Source: Phycisphaerales bacterium
GTDB taxonomy: Bacteria; Planctomycetota; Phycisphaerae; Phycisphaerales; UBA1924
DNA: 35,395 nt
Direction: 5' to 3'
Assembly: GCA_020831775.1 (NCBI GenBank)
Contig: JAFIFZ010000081.1
Span: 1 to 35,395, forward strand
The notes under the pieces are model-generated. The model saw only the letters and a list, made by a program, of their open reading frames with translations. It was not told the DNA's origin and made no database searches. Both the position numbers and the translations under genes were made by a program. Shown here in pieces: positions 23,150 to 30,320 of this stretch (positions are counted from its first letter, which is position 1; each line of letters starts with the position of its first letter).

Positions 23150-23187
23150 GCAAAACAACAACCGGGGCGGCTGGTGAGCCGCCCCGG
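23150..23187 (-). terminator. Intrinsic terminator after the OmpA-like gene
   Basis: CCGGGGCGGC-loop-GCCGCCCCGG is a perfect 10-bp stem on the minus strand followed by TTGTTGTTTTG, 30 bp past the stop. Confidence 0.88.
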
Positions 23188-23217
23188 CGTTTGGGGATTG
23201 GAGATTGCGGTGTCGCC

Positions 23218-23931
23218 TTACTGGCCGGGGCCGAGCACGACGATCTCGACGCGCCGGCTCTCGGCCTTGGTCCCGCGCGGGCGGGTCGGGCCGAAGGAGG
23301 CGGAGTAGATGCGGTCACGCGGCACGCCGCGCTCGATCAGGTACTGCTGGACCGTGATCGCCCGCTCTGCGCCGAGGTGGTCGTTGGACTTCCAGCCCGA
23401 GCGCCGGATCGGGTCGGAATCGGTGTGCCCCTCAACACGGATGGTGTTGTTCGGATACCGCTGTCGGACAACGCTGGCGACACGGTCGAGCGTGGAACGC
23501 GCCTCGTTGCGGACCGTCGCCTGGCCCGGGGCGAAGAGCACATCCCCGGCGACGCCGATCACGACATCGGTGCCCCTGGTGGTGACCGAGACGCCAGAGG
23601 GCATCTGGCCGAGGTCGGGCTGGTTGGACGCCAGCACATCCCCGCGACCCATTTTCTCCATCTCGCCTGAGATCTCGCGCAGGGCCGAGGAGAGCTCGGT
23701 GTTGGTCCGGTCGAGTCGCTGGTTCTCCTCGCGGAGCCTGCTGTTTTCGACCTCGAGCGAATCACGCGCCGAGTCGCTGGAGATCACCCGCCGGCGGAGC
23801 TCTTCGTTCTCATCGATCGCCAGGTCGTAACGCTTCTGGAGGTCGCTGGCGCAACCCCCAAGAAATGCGGCCATGCCCACCAGCAGCACCACACGGCCGA
23901 AACCGCCCCGCAGCAACGAACTCATCATCAC
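23218..23931 (-). CDS. OmpA-family peptidoglycan-binding lipoprotein
   Basis: This 237-residue outer-membrane-associated lipoprotein has a signal ending FLGGC (Cys27). A coiled coil follows at about 30-95 (QKRYDLAIDENEELRRRV ...). The C-terminal OmpA domain (about 118-235) has DVLFAPGQATVRNEA, IRVEGHTDSDPIR and the peptidoglycan-contact segment SNDHLGAERAITVQQYL. It is predicted to tie the outer membrane to the wall, similar in layout to YiaD or Pal-like proteins. A GGAG precedes the ATG cluster. The upstream region holds TACATTCTGCAC, shared with the lipoprotein gene at 31616. Confidence 0.9.
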   Translation of the reverse strand: MMMSSLLRGGFGRVVLLVGMAAFLGGCASDLQKRYDLAIDENEELRRRVISSDSARDSLEVENSRLREENQRLDRTNTELSSALREISGEMEKMGRGDVLASNQPDLGQMPSGVSVTTRGTDVVIGVAGDVLFAPGQATVRNEARSTLDRVASVVRQRYPNNTIRVEGHTDSDPIRRSGWKSNDHLGAERAITVQQYLIERGVPRDRIYSASFGPTRPRGTKAESRRVEIVVLGPGQ

Positions 23932-24005
23932 GCGTCTCCATTCACGCTTGCAATGCCATCACCGCGGCGCCGAGCATCCATCGCCCGGTCCGAGCCGCCT
24001 CGGTG

Positions 24006-24017
24006 GTGCAGAATGTA
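24006..24017 (-). promoter_or_regulatory. TACATTCTGCAC promoter-like element before the OmpA-like gene
   Basis: This identical 12-mer also occurs at 32349-32360. In both places it lies 74-75 nt before a lipoprotein start. TACATT would be the -10. No good -35 is seen here. Confidence 0.45.
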
Positions 24018-24036
24018 TGGCGCTGACGACCCCGCC

Positions 24037-24051
24037 GTCGGCAGAGCCGAC
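24037..24051. repeat. Short perfect hairpin between the peptidase and OmpA-like genes
   Basis: GTCGGC-AGA-GCCGAC, a 6-bp stem 63 bp past the prepilin peptidase stop, without a T-run. It may weakly terminate transcription or act as a processing site. Confidence 0.3.
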
Positions 24052-24113
24052 AGCCCCGTCCGCAAAGTACGCAGGCCCACGCCCCCCCGCTTCTGAAGCC
24101 CGACGCGTCAGGG

Positions 24114-25757
24114 TCAGGGCATCCGGAACGCGCCCCGCCCCCCGAACAGCCACGCGTCGATCACCGTCTCCATCGCCGGCCGGAAGAAGATCAGCAGCAC
24201 CGTCGCGATCGCCAGGGCCGGGCCGAAGGGCATCGCTCGGCGGCTGCCACCCCAGATCACCCGCGCCAGGACCTCGATGTACAGGGCCACAAACGCCGCG
24301 GCGAAGAACGCCAGCACCGGATGGATCCACCCCAGGCAGGCCCCCACCGCCGCCATCAGGTGCACATCGCCCAGCCCCATCGCCTCCTTGCCGAAAGCCA
24401 GCGACCCGGCGATCCGCACCGCCCAGACCACCGCTCCACCCACGAGGTAGCCCAGGAAGACCCCGGCGATGACATGCAGCCAGAGCGGGACCTCCTTGGC
24501 CGGGATCATTGAAGCAGTGATCTGGTTGTAGCTCCATGGCCCCCCGTACCAGACCGCCAGCTTCCAGCCCAGGAAGCCCAGGAGGGCCGCGGGGGCGAGG
24601 AAGGCCAGCTCGCGGATCATCTCTCGTCGAGCGTGCGGGTACTGCAGCCAGAGCTCTGGGTCTTCGCCGACGCCTTTGGCCTGCTCGGCGTCTGACGGCT
24701 CGTCTTCTGTTTTCCCCGCGGGGCCGAAGACCGCCCGCCCGACGACCGCCGCCAGCACCGGCCCGACCACCAGCCCGACACCGACCCCGATCGCCGGGAT
24801 CACGCCCGAGGGCGTCAGCACCCCGCCCAAGACGGCGCACACGAGCACCACCCCGGCGAACAGCCCTACGCGCGGCAGGTCGATGTAGCGCCGATCGCCG
24901 ACGGGTGGCGGGCCGAGCTCGTCTTCGGTTGTCGCTGCCTCGATCGCCCCAAAGACGCAGTCGTGGTTCTTCGGCTCGGAGGTGTCGGGGAACGCCTCGC
25001 GCTCCCACTGCTCGTAATCCTCGAAGCTGCGCCGGATCAGGCCGGCCCGGATCAGCAGCAGCCCGACACCCAGGCCGAGCACGGCCCCGATCGAGAGCCC
25101 GACCCAGCCCCAGCCAAGGGGCCCGGGCGTGGGGATCGCGTACGACCAGCCCAGCGCCCAGCGCCAGACGCCGGGGCGGTACTCGACGAGGAAAACCTGC
25201 GCCGGGTGGGCGAGGATCGCGACGATCGCGGGCGCCCAGGCGAGTTTCAGCGGGATCATGAAGGTCTTGGCGTCGACGAGCGTCATCGCGACCAACGAGC
25301 CAACGAGGATCAGCGTCATGACAAACAGCGGCCAAGTGCGCGCAAACCCGTTGCTCGCCCACGCCGGATGCACCGACTGCCAGTCGATGCCGAGCCACTC
25401 GATGCTGATGGTGTACTGCGCCGGGAGCGTGTAGTAGAGCAGGTAGAGCGTCACAAACAGCAGGGCGCAGAAGAGCTCGACGAGCATGTACTCCGGCGAG
25501 ATCTTCACCTTGCAGAAGCGGCAGCGGCCGCGGAGGAAGATCCAGCCGAAGACGGGGATGTTCTCGCGCCAGGTCAGGCGGGTGGCGCAGGCGGGGCAGC
25601 GGGAGGCGGGGGTGACCACGCCCATGCCCCTGGGCATCCGGTAGACCAGCACATTGATCAGCGATCCGACGCACCCGCCGAAAGCGAACATGAACAGCAG
25701 GAGGGTGCCGTCCGCGAGGAGTTGGTAGAGGCGGTAGTCCTGCATCGCCAGGGTCAT
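24114..25757 (-). CDS. Type IV prepilin peptidase (A24), enlarged
   Basis: This membrane aspartic protease cleaves type IV pilin-like and type II secretion pseudopilin leaders and may methylate the product. The 547-residue protein has the N-terminal A24_N domain (GSLINVLVYRMPRG, four zinc-type cysteines 54, 57, 79 and 82, ENIPVFGWIFLRGRCRFC) and the two catalytic aspartates Asp162 (TLVDAKTFMIP) and Asp464 (GLGDVHLM). These are about 300 residues apart, against roughly 65 in known enzymes such as TapD. The insertion carries extra membrane segments and an acidic loop (about 245-290). No pilin or secretion gene is nearby. The start is the ATG at 25757 with GCAGGAAG upstream. Confidence 0.88.
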   Translation of the reverse strand: MTLAMQDYRLYQLLADGTLLLFMFAFGGCVGSLINVLVYRMPRGMGVVTPASRCPACATRLTWRENIPVFGWIFLRGRCRFCKVKISPEYMLVELFCALLFVTLYLLYYTLPAQYTISIEWLGIDWQSVHPAWASNGFARTWPLFVMTLILVGSLVAMTLVDAKTFMIPLKLAWAPAIVAILAHPAQVFLVEYRPGVWRWALGWSYAIPTPGPLGWGWVGLSIGAVLGLGVGLLLIRAGLIRRSFEDYEQWEREAFPDTSEPKNHDCVFGAIEAATTEDELGPPPVGDRRYIDLPRVGLFAGVVLVCAVLGGVLTPSGVIPAIGVGVGLVVGPVLAAVVGRAVFGPAGKTEDEPSDAEQAKGVGEDPELWLQYPHARREMIRELAFLAPAALLGFLGWKLAVWYGGPWSYNQITASMIPAKEVPLWLHVIAGVFLGYLVGGAVVWAVRIAGSLAFGKEAMGLGDVHLMAAVGACLGWIHPVLAFFAAAFVALYIEVLARVIWGGSRRAMPFGPALAIATVLLIFFRPAMETVIDAWLFGGRGAFRMP

Positions 25758-25785
25758 CGAGCGGCTTCCTGCCGGACCACCCTGT

Positions 25786-26079
25786 TCAGGCGTCCTCGGC
25801 GTCCGTGGTTCTGGGGGCCTTGCCGGCCTCTTGATCGGACGCATCGGCCCGGTTCAGCAGCGAGGCGTTGATCTCGGTGACCCGTTGTTCGGCCTTGTCG
25901 AGGATCTCGCGGCTCTTCTTGAGCAGGGCCGAGCCCCTTTCGTAGGCCGCGATGGATTCCTCCAGCCCGTACTCCCCGGACTCGATCTTCTCGATGATCG
26001 CCTCGATCTCGTCGAGGGCGTCCTCGAAGCGTTCGGGCTCTTGGGGGGTGGGCGGGGCTGGCATGGGGTCTTTGGGCAC
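25786..26079 (-). CDS. xseB: Exodeoxyribonuclease VII small subunit
   Basis: XseB binds XseA to form exonuclease VII, which degrades single-stranded DNA to oligonucleotides. The 97-residue protein contains the family core FEDALDEIEAIIEKIESGEY and GLEESIAAYERGSALLKKSR as two antiparallel helices, plus a disordered acidic tail. The GTG at 26079 is 6 nt after a TAGATT box that includes the stop codon of xseA. An ATG at 26064 is an alternative. It lies 9 bp after xseA and 28 bp before the peptidase gene. Confidence 0.92.
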   Translation of the reverse strand: MPKDPMPAPPTPQEPERFEDALDEIEAIIEKIESGEYGLEESIAAYERGSALLKKSREILDKAEQRVTEINASLLNRADASDQEAGKAPRTTDAEDA

Positions 26080-26085
26080 GCTGCG

Positions 26086-26091
26086 AATCTA
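26086..26091 (-). promoter_or_regulatory. Putative leaderless -10 box of xseB inside the xseA stop
   Basis: TAGATT on the minus strand, whose first three bases are the xseA TAG stop, stands 6 nt before GTG 26079. Confidence 0.4.
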
Positions 26092-27654
26092 GCCGTTGCG
26101 TCCGAAAAGATCCAACTGGTCCGGGTCGTCGCGTCGTTTGCGCCTGGCGCTGCGTCGGCGGGGCGGGGGCGCCGCGGGGTCCGGACGCCGGGCCGGAGGG
26201 GGGACAGAGCCATCGCCCGAGATGGTCGAGGTGAACTCGCCGTCGGAGACGGTGGTCCGCAGCTGTGCGCCCGGTGTCGCCTGGCCGACGGAGCGGACCA
26301 CGGCGCCGTCGGCGAGGCGGGTGAAGGAGTAGCCGCGGCGGAGGACCGAGGCGGGGCCGACGGCTTCGAGCTCGCGCTCCAGCCCTTCGAGCCTGACGCG
26401 GTGGTCGCGGAGGTCGGCCCGGATCGCCTGGCGCAGGCGGGATTCGATCGGGCGGAGATCGAGGCGGGTGCGTCGTGCCGCCGCGGCCGACAGGCGCTGT
26501 GCGAGGTGCTCGAGGCGGGCGCCGATCTTCGCGTGGCGGACGCCCGGGCGGTGGCGCTCTAAGCGGAGGGCGAGGGCGTCGAGGCGTCGGCGGGCGATCG
26601 CGAGGCGGGTCGCCGCGGCGCCCGAGGCGCGCCTGGCCCGCGCGTCGAGCCGCTCAGAGGCGAGGTCGATGATCGAGCGCGGGTCGCTGAGGACGGGGTG
26701 ACGCGAGGCGGAGACGAGTCGGTGGCGCTCGGTCTGGAGATGACGGGCGACGCCCGAGCCCATGCGCCGGGCGAGGCTGTCGAGCTGGCGTCCCAGCGCC
26801 TCGCGGTCTGGGATCAGGCGCATCGCGGCCTGTGTGGGTGTGGCGCAGCGGAGGTCGGCGACGAGTTCGGCGATGGTGGTGTCGGTCTCGTGGCCGATCG
26901 CCGCGACGACGGGGAGGGGGCAGCGGACGATCGCCTCGGCGACAGCGCGTTCGTTGAAGGCCCAGAGGTCTTCCATGGAGCCGCCGCCTCGGGTGACGAT
27001 GATGGCCTCGACACCGAGGGCCGGGCCCTTTTCACCGAGCAGGCGGATCGCGCTTGCGACCTCGGGCGCCGAGCCCTCACCCTGCACACGCACATCAAAC
27101 ACCATCAGTTCGACGGCGGGGCAGCGTCGGCGGGCGGTGTCGATGATGTCCTGGAGCGCCGCGCCGGTGCGGCTGGTGACGATCCCGATCTTTCTCGGAA
27201 AGACGGGCAGGGGTTTCTTGCGCGATTCGTCGAACCAGCCCTTTGCCTTGAGCTCCTCGCAGAGCTGGCGGAAGGCGAGGTCGAGGCGCCCGGCGCCGAC
27301 GGGCTGGATCGACCCGACGATCAGCGAGACCCGCCCGCCCTTGGCGTAGAAGTCGACCTGGCCCGAGACGACGACCTCGTCGCCCTCGCGGGGCGTGTAG
27401 GCGGCGCGCTTTGCGGCGGAGGCGAACATCACGCAGTTGACAACCGCCCCGGCGTCCTTGAGGTCGAAGTACCAGTGCGTCCGGTCTCTGAACCCGCTGA
27501 CCTCCCCCACCACCCGCAGCTTCGGCGGGAGGGTGCGCAGGGCGCCCTCGATCTTCGCGGCCAGGGCGGAGACCGAGAGCGGGGCGTCTTCGGCCTTCTC
27601 GGCGGGAGCGGCCTTGGACTTCATCTTGTCGGGATCGAAGGGGAGGCGGGGCAT
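26089..27654 (-). CDS. xseA: Exodeoxyribonuclease VII large subunit
   Basis: XseA is the catalytic subunit of exonuclease VII. The 521-residue protein has the N-terminal OB fold (LRVVGEVSGFRDRTHWYFDL), the central nuclease domain with PRKIGIVTSRTGAALQDII, VTRGGGSMEDLWAFNE and AIGHETDTTIAE, long Arg/Ala-rich helices (about 300-430), and the C-terminal LRRGYSFTRL segment. A Pro/Arg-rich tail ends DPDQLDLFGRNG. The start at 27654 is chosen by frame and conservation. An ATG 10 codons downstream (27624) is possible. Neither has an SD or a close -10 box. Confidence 0.92.
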   Translation of the reverse strand: MPRLPFDPDKMKSKAAPAEKAEDAPLSVSALAAKIEGALRTLPPKLRVVGEVSGFRDRTHWYFDLKDAGAVVNCVMFASAAKRAAYTPREGDEVVVSGQVDFYAKGGRVSLIVGSIQPVGAGRLDLAFRQLCEELKAKGWFDESRKKPLPVFPRKIGIVTSRTGAALQDIIDTARRRCPAVELMVFDVRVQGEGSAPEVASAIRLLGEKGPALGVEAIIVTRGGGSMEDLWAFNERAVAEAIVRCPLPVVAAIGHETDTTIAELVADLRCATPTQAAMRLIPDREALGRQLDSLARRMGSGVARHLQTERHRLVSASRHPVLSDPRSIIDLASERLDARARRASGAAATRLAIARRRLDALALRLERHRPGVRHAKIGARLEHLAQRLSAAAARRTRLDLRPIESRLRQAIRADLRDHRVRLEGLERELEAVGPASVLRRGYSFTRLADGAVVRSVGQATPGAQLRTTVSDGEFTSTISGDGSVPPPARRPDPAAPPPRRRSARRKRRDDPDQLDLFGRNG

Positions 27655-27690
27655 GGGGAGGGGCGCTGGGAGTTGGGCGCGGGGCGCTGG
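27655..27690. repeat. Dispersed repeat, family B, copy 3 (inverted)
   Basis: Reverse-oriented copy of the GCGCCCAGCGCCC...CCGCGCCCA element, directly upstream of the xseA start. Confidence 0.5.
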
Positions 27691-27740
27691 GTTTGTCGTT
27701 TGGGCATTGAAGGCGCGGGTCGGGACGGGTGAGCGATCGG

Positions 27741-27774
27741 ACCCGACCCTTCGCTGCGCTGAGGGATCGGCGTC
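27741..27774 (+). repeat. Dispersed 34-bp intergenic repeat, family A, copy 3
   Basis: Matches 13313-13346 except at two loop positions. It lies in the divergent xseA/pyrC gap. Confidence 0.75.
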
Positions 27775-27798
27775 ATGGTTGCGGGCGTCTGTGGCGGG

Positions 27799-27842
27799 TT
27801 CGCCTGCTCCCCTGCTCGACCCTCTCGCCCGGCGCAGGCGGG
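27799..27842 (-). repeat. Inverted degenerate copy of the 14092-14258 tandem unit
   Basis: On the minus strand it reads GCGAGAGGGTCGAGCAGG and then GGAGCAGGCGAAC, corresponding to the tail of the 56-bp unit with a small deletion. It is preceded by a changed hairpin. Confidence 0.5.
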
Positions 27843-27869
27843 CGCCCCCACACCCCACGCCCCACTTCC

Positions 27870-27875
27870 TACCCT
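27870..27875 (+). promoter_or_regulatory. Putative leaderless -10 box of pyrC
   Basis: TACCCT followed by CCGCC (5 nt) and the pyrC ATG, with no SD. Confidence 0.45.
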
Positions 27876-27880
27876 CCGCC

Positions 27881-29200
27881 ATGCCGCCACCGATTCTGAT
27901 CAAGAACGCCCGTGTGATCGACCCCGCTTCAGGCATCGACCGTGTCGCCGATGTGGCGCTGCGCGACGGGCGGGTGGCGGACATCGGTGAGTCGCCGTCG
28001 TTCGATGACCCGATCATCGTCGACGCCGAGGGGCTGATCGCCTGCCCGGGGCTGATCGACCCGCATGTCCATCTGCGCGAGCCGGGGCAGGAGCACAAGG
28101 AGACGGTGCTGAGCGGGTCGATGGCGGCCGCGGCGGGCGGGTTCACGACCGTCTGCTGCATGCCCAACACCTCGCCGACGCTCGACTCGCCCGAGGTGCT
28201 GTCGTTTCTGGCCGAGCGGGCGCAGGATGCCCGCTGCCGCGTGTTTCCGGTGGCGGCGGCGACAGTCGGGCGTGAGGGGCAACTCCCGTCGGAGATCGCG
28301 CTGCTCGCGCGTGCCGGCGCTGTCGCGTTTTCCGACGACGGCGACGCGATCGCCTCGGCGGGGGTGATGCGTCAGGTGCTGGGGCTTGTGCGCGACACGG
28401 GTCGCGCGTTCATGCAGCACTGCCAGGAGCCGACGCTGACGCACGGGGCCGCGATGAACGCGGGCGAGATCGCAACGACGCTGGGGCTGGGCGGTTGGCC
28501 CGCGATCGCCGAAGAGCTCATCATCGAGCGGGATATCCGGCTCAATACGGGGATCGGCTGCCGGTACCATGTGCAGCACATCAGCGCCGCGGGATCGGTC
28601 GATCTTGTGCGCAAGGCGCGGGGTCGTGGCCTGCCTGTGACGGCCGAGGCGAGCCCCCACCACCTGCTGCTGACCGACGAGGCGTGCCTGGGCTTTGACA
28701 CGATGGCGAAGGTGAACCCGCCGCTGCGTTCGATGGCGGATGTCGAGGCGGTGCGGGCGGGGGTGGCCGACGGGACGATCACGGTGTTGGCGACCGACCA
28801 CGCGCCGCACGCGGCGCACGAAAAGGACGCCGACTTCGCCTCCGCGCCGTTCGGGATGATCGGGCTGGAGACGGCGGTGGCGCTCTACCACCAGGCGCTG
28901 GTCGAAACTGGGATCCTCGACTGGCCCCGACTGATCTCGATGATGACCGTCGCGCCCGCGGCCCTGTGCAACCTCGACCGGATGGGGCTGGGCAAGCTTG
29001 TGGTCGGCGGGCCCGCCGATGTCACGCTGATCGACCCCAAGTCCTCGTGGACGATCTCGACGGACGACTTTGCAGGCAAGAGCGCCAACAGCCCGTTCAT
29101 CGGGCGCGAGGTGGGCGTGCGCCCGGTCGCGACGATCGTCGGGGGCGAGCTGCACGCCGGGCGGCTTGGCGAACGGGTGAAGGAGCCGGCGCCTGGCTGA
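27881..29200 (+). CDS. pyrC: Dihydroorotase, class I
   Basis: This enzyme closes carbamoyl-aspartate to dihydroorotate, the third step of pyrimidine synthesis. The 439-residue protein is an amidohydrolase of the class I (Bacillus/Aquifex PyrC) type. Metal ligands are His in DPHVHLREPGQ, Asp in FSDDGDAIAS, His in YHVQHIS and ASPHHLLL, and catalytic Asp in LATDHAPH. Substrate contacts MPNTSPT and KVNPPLRS are present. The frame is open much further upstream, but the ATG at 27881 starts exactly at PPILIKNARVIDP, the usual first strand, with a TACCCT box 5 nt before. No other pyr gene is adjacent. Confidence 0.94.
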   Translation: MPPPILIKNARVIDPASGIDRVADVALRDGRVADIGESPSFDDPIIVDAEGLIACPGLIDPHVHLREPGQEHKETVLSGSMAAAAGGFTTVCCMPNTSPTLDSPEVLSFLAERAQDARCRVFPVAAATVGREGQLPSEIALLARAGAVAFSDDGDAIASAGVMRQVLGLVRDTGRAFMQHCQEPTLTHGAAMNAGEIATTLGLGGWPAIAEELIIERDIRLNTGIGCRYHVQHISAAGSVDLVRKARGRGLPVTAEASPHHLLLTDEACLGFDTMAKVNPPLRSMADVEAVRAGVADGTITVLATDHAPHAAHEKDADFASAPFGMIGLETAVALYHQALVETGILDWPRLISMMTVAPAALCNLDRMGLGKLVVGGPADVTLIDPKSSWTISTDDFAGKSANSPFIGREVGVRPVATIVGGELHAGRLGERVKEPAPG

Positions 29201-29220
29201 GCGGCCCGCCGGCGGCGATT

Positions 29221-29589
29221 TCAGGCGCAGTTGTCGCAGACGCCGTAGAGCAGAATCTCGTGATCTTCGAGCTTGAAGCCCTTGGGCAGGAGCTTTTCGA
29301 GGCCCTTGACGCAGCCGACGAGGTCGAAGACCGAGCCGCAGGTGCGGCAGCGGAAATGGTGGTGGTGCCCCTTGTCGGAGAGTTCGTACCGGGCGGGTTC
29401 GCCCGGGAGTTCCACTGGGACGAGCCATCCCTCGTCGACGAAGGCCTTGATGGCGCGGTAGACGGTCGCCTGGCCGAGGCCGTCGACATGCTCGCCCGCG
29501 AGGTCGAGGACCTCGGTGGGGCCGAGTGGACGGTCGGCGTCGGTGAACGCCTTGCGTATCGCCTGTCTTTGCTTTGTATCTCGTTGCAC
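29221..29589 (-). CDS. Fur-family metal-responsive regulator
   Basis: This 122-residue DNA-binding repressor has an N-terminal winged helix (TKQRQAIRKAFTDADRPLGP, recognition helix LGQATVYRAIKAF). The dimerisation domain has metal-ligand-like GHHHHFRCRTCGSVFDL and a C-terminal CDNC, so both CxxC pairs of the structural zinc site are present. It is slightly short for Fur and without an extended C-terminus. Which metal it senses (Fe, Zn or peroxide through Fe/Mn) cannot be told; the HHHHFRC form is common to Fur, Zur and PerR. The start is GTG, 8 nt after a TAAAAT box. It converges on pyrC with a 20-bp gap. Confidence 0.9.
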   Translation of the reverse strand: MQRDTKQRQAIRKAFTDADRPLGPTEVLDLAGEHVDGLGQATVYRAIKAFVDEGWLVPVELPGEPARYELSDKGHHHHFRCRTCGSVFDLVGCVKGLEKLLPKGFKLEDHEILLYGVCDNCA

Positions 29590-29597
29590 CGGTCCGG

Positions 29598-29603
29598 ATT
29601 TTA
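29598..29603 (-). promoter_or_regulatory. Putative leaderless -10 box of the Fur-family gene
   Basis: TAAAAT on the minus strand, 8 nt before the GTG start. No SD. A perfect GGCGATCGCC palindrome at 29604-29613 adjoins it and could be an autoregulatory site, though it is not a Fur-box. Confidence 0.5.
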
Positions 29604-29663
29604 GGCGATCGCCGCGGGCGATGCGCTGGCCTGTCGCTGGGGCCGCCTTGGGACGGGGGGAGG

Positions 29664-30320
29664 TCAGGGCTCGATCAGGCCGTTGCGGATTGCGAAACGG
29701 GAGAGCTCGACGCGGTCGTGGATGTCGAGCTTGGTCATGAGGCTGGTGCTGTGGTTGTCGACGGTCTTGACGCTAATGTGCATCGTTGCGGCGATCTCCT
29801 TCTTGCTCATGCCGCGGGCGACATAGCGGAGGACCTCCAGCTCGCGGGGTGTGAGCGGGAGTGAGCGATCGCCGTTGGTGACGGCAAGTCGCGGGCCTTC
29901 GCGGTCGATGACGATGCGTTGCTGGATCTCGTTGGAGTACCAGGTCTCGCCCGAGGCGATGCGGAAGAGGGCGTTGGCCATGACTTCGGGGTCCTCGCCC
30001 TTTGTGATGTAGCCCGCGGCACCGGACTTGAGGGCGCCCTCGATGTAGCGGTCGTGGGTGTAGCCGCTGACGAAGACGACGCGTGTCTCCGGGCAGCGTT
30101 GGCCGATGGTTCGTGCCGCGTCGAAGCAGAGCAGGCCGGGCATGTCGATGTCCATGAGGACCATGTCGGGCTTGAGGCGGAGGGCGAGCTTGACCGCGCT
30201 GTCGGCGTCGCCCGCCTCGCCGATGACATCGAGGCCTTCGTGCCCGTTGAGCCAGTTGGCGAGCGACGCGCGCACGAGCGTGTGGTCGTCGGCCAGCAGA
30301 AGCCGGATCGGTCTGGTCAC
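29664..30320 (-). CDS. LuxR/NarL-type response regulator
   Basis: This 218-residue two-component transcription factor has an intact receiver (about 5-125): acidic pocket LLLADDHTLVR, phospho-acceptor Asp in MVLMDIDMPG, the conserved Ser in VVFVSGY and Lys in YITKGE. The C-terminal LuxR-type HTH (about 150-215) has LTPRELEVLRYVARGMSKKE and VKTVDNHSTSLMTKL. The start codon overlaps the stop of the upstream hybrid kinase gene by 4 bp (ATGA), so the two are made together. Confidence 0.93.
   Translation of the reverse strand: MTRPIRLLLADDHTLVRASLANWLNGHEGLDVIGEAGDADSAVKLALRLKPDMVLMDIDMPGLLCFDAARTIGQRCPETRVVFVSGYTHDRYIEGALKSGAAGYITKGEDPEVMANALFRIASGETWYSNEIQQRIVIDREGPRLAVTNGDRSLPLTPRELEVLRYVARGMSKKEIAATMHISVKTVDNHSTSLMTKLDIHDRVELSRFAIRNGLIEP

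Noticed and set aside
29604-29613. GGCGATCGCC and other GCGATCGC octamers as a HIP1-like signal
   Set aside because: GCGATCGC occurs often inside genes here through GCG-ATC-GC codon combinations, so it is not distinctive. Kept only as a note at the Fur-family promoter.
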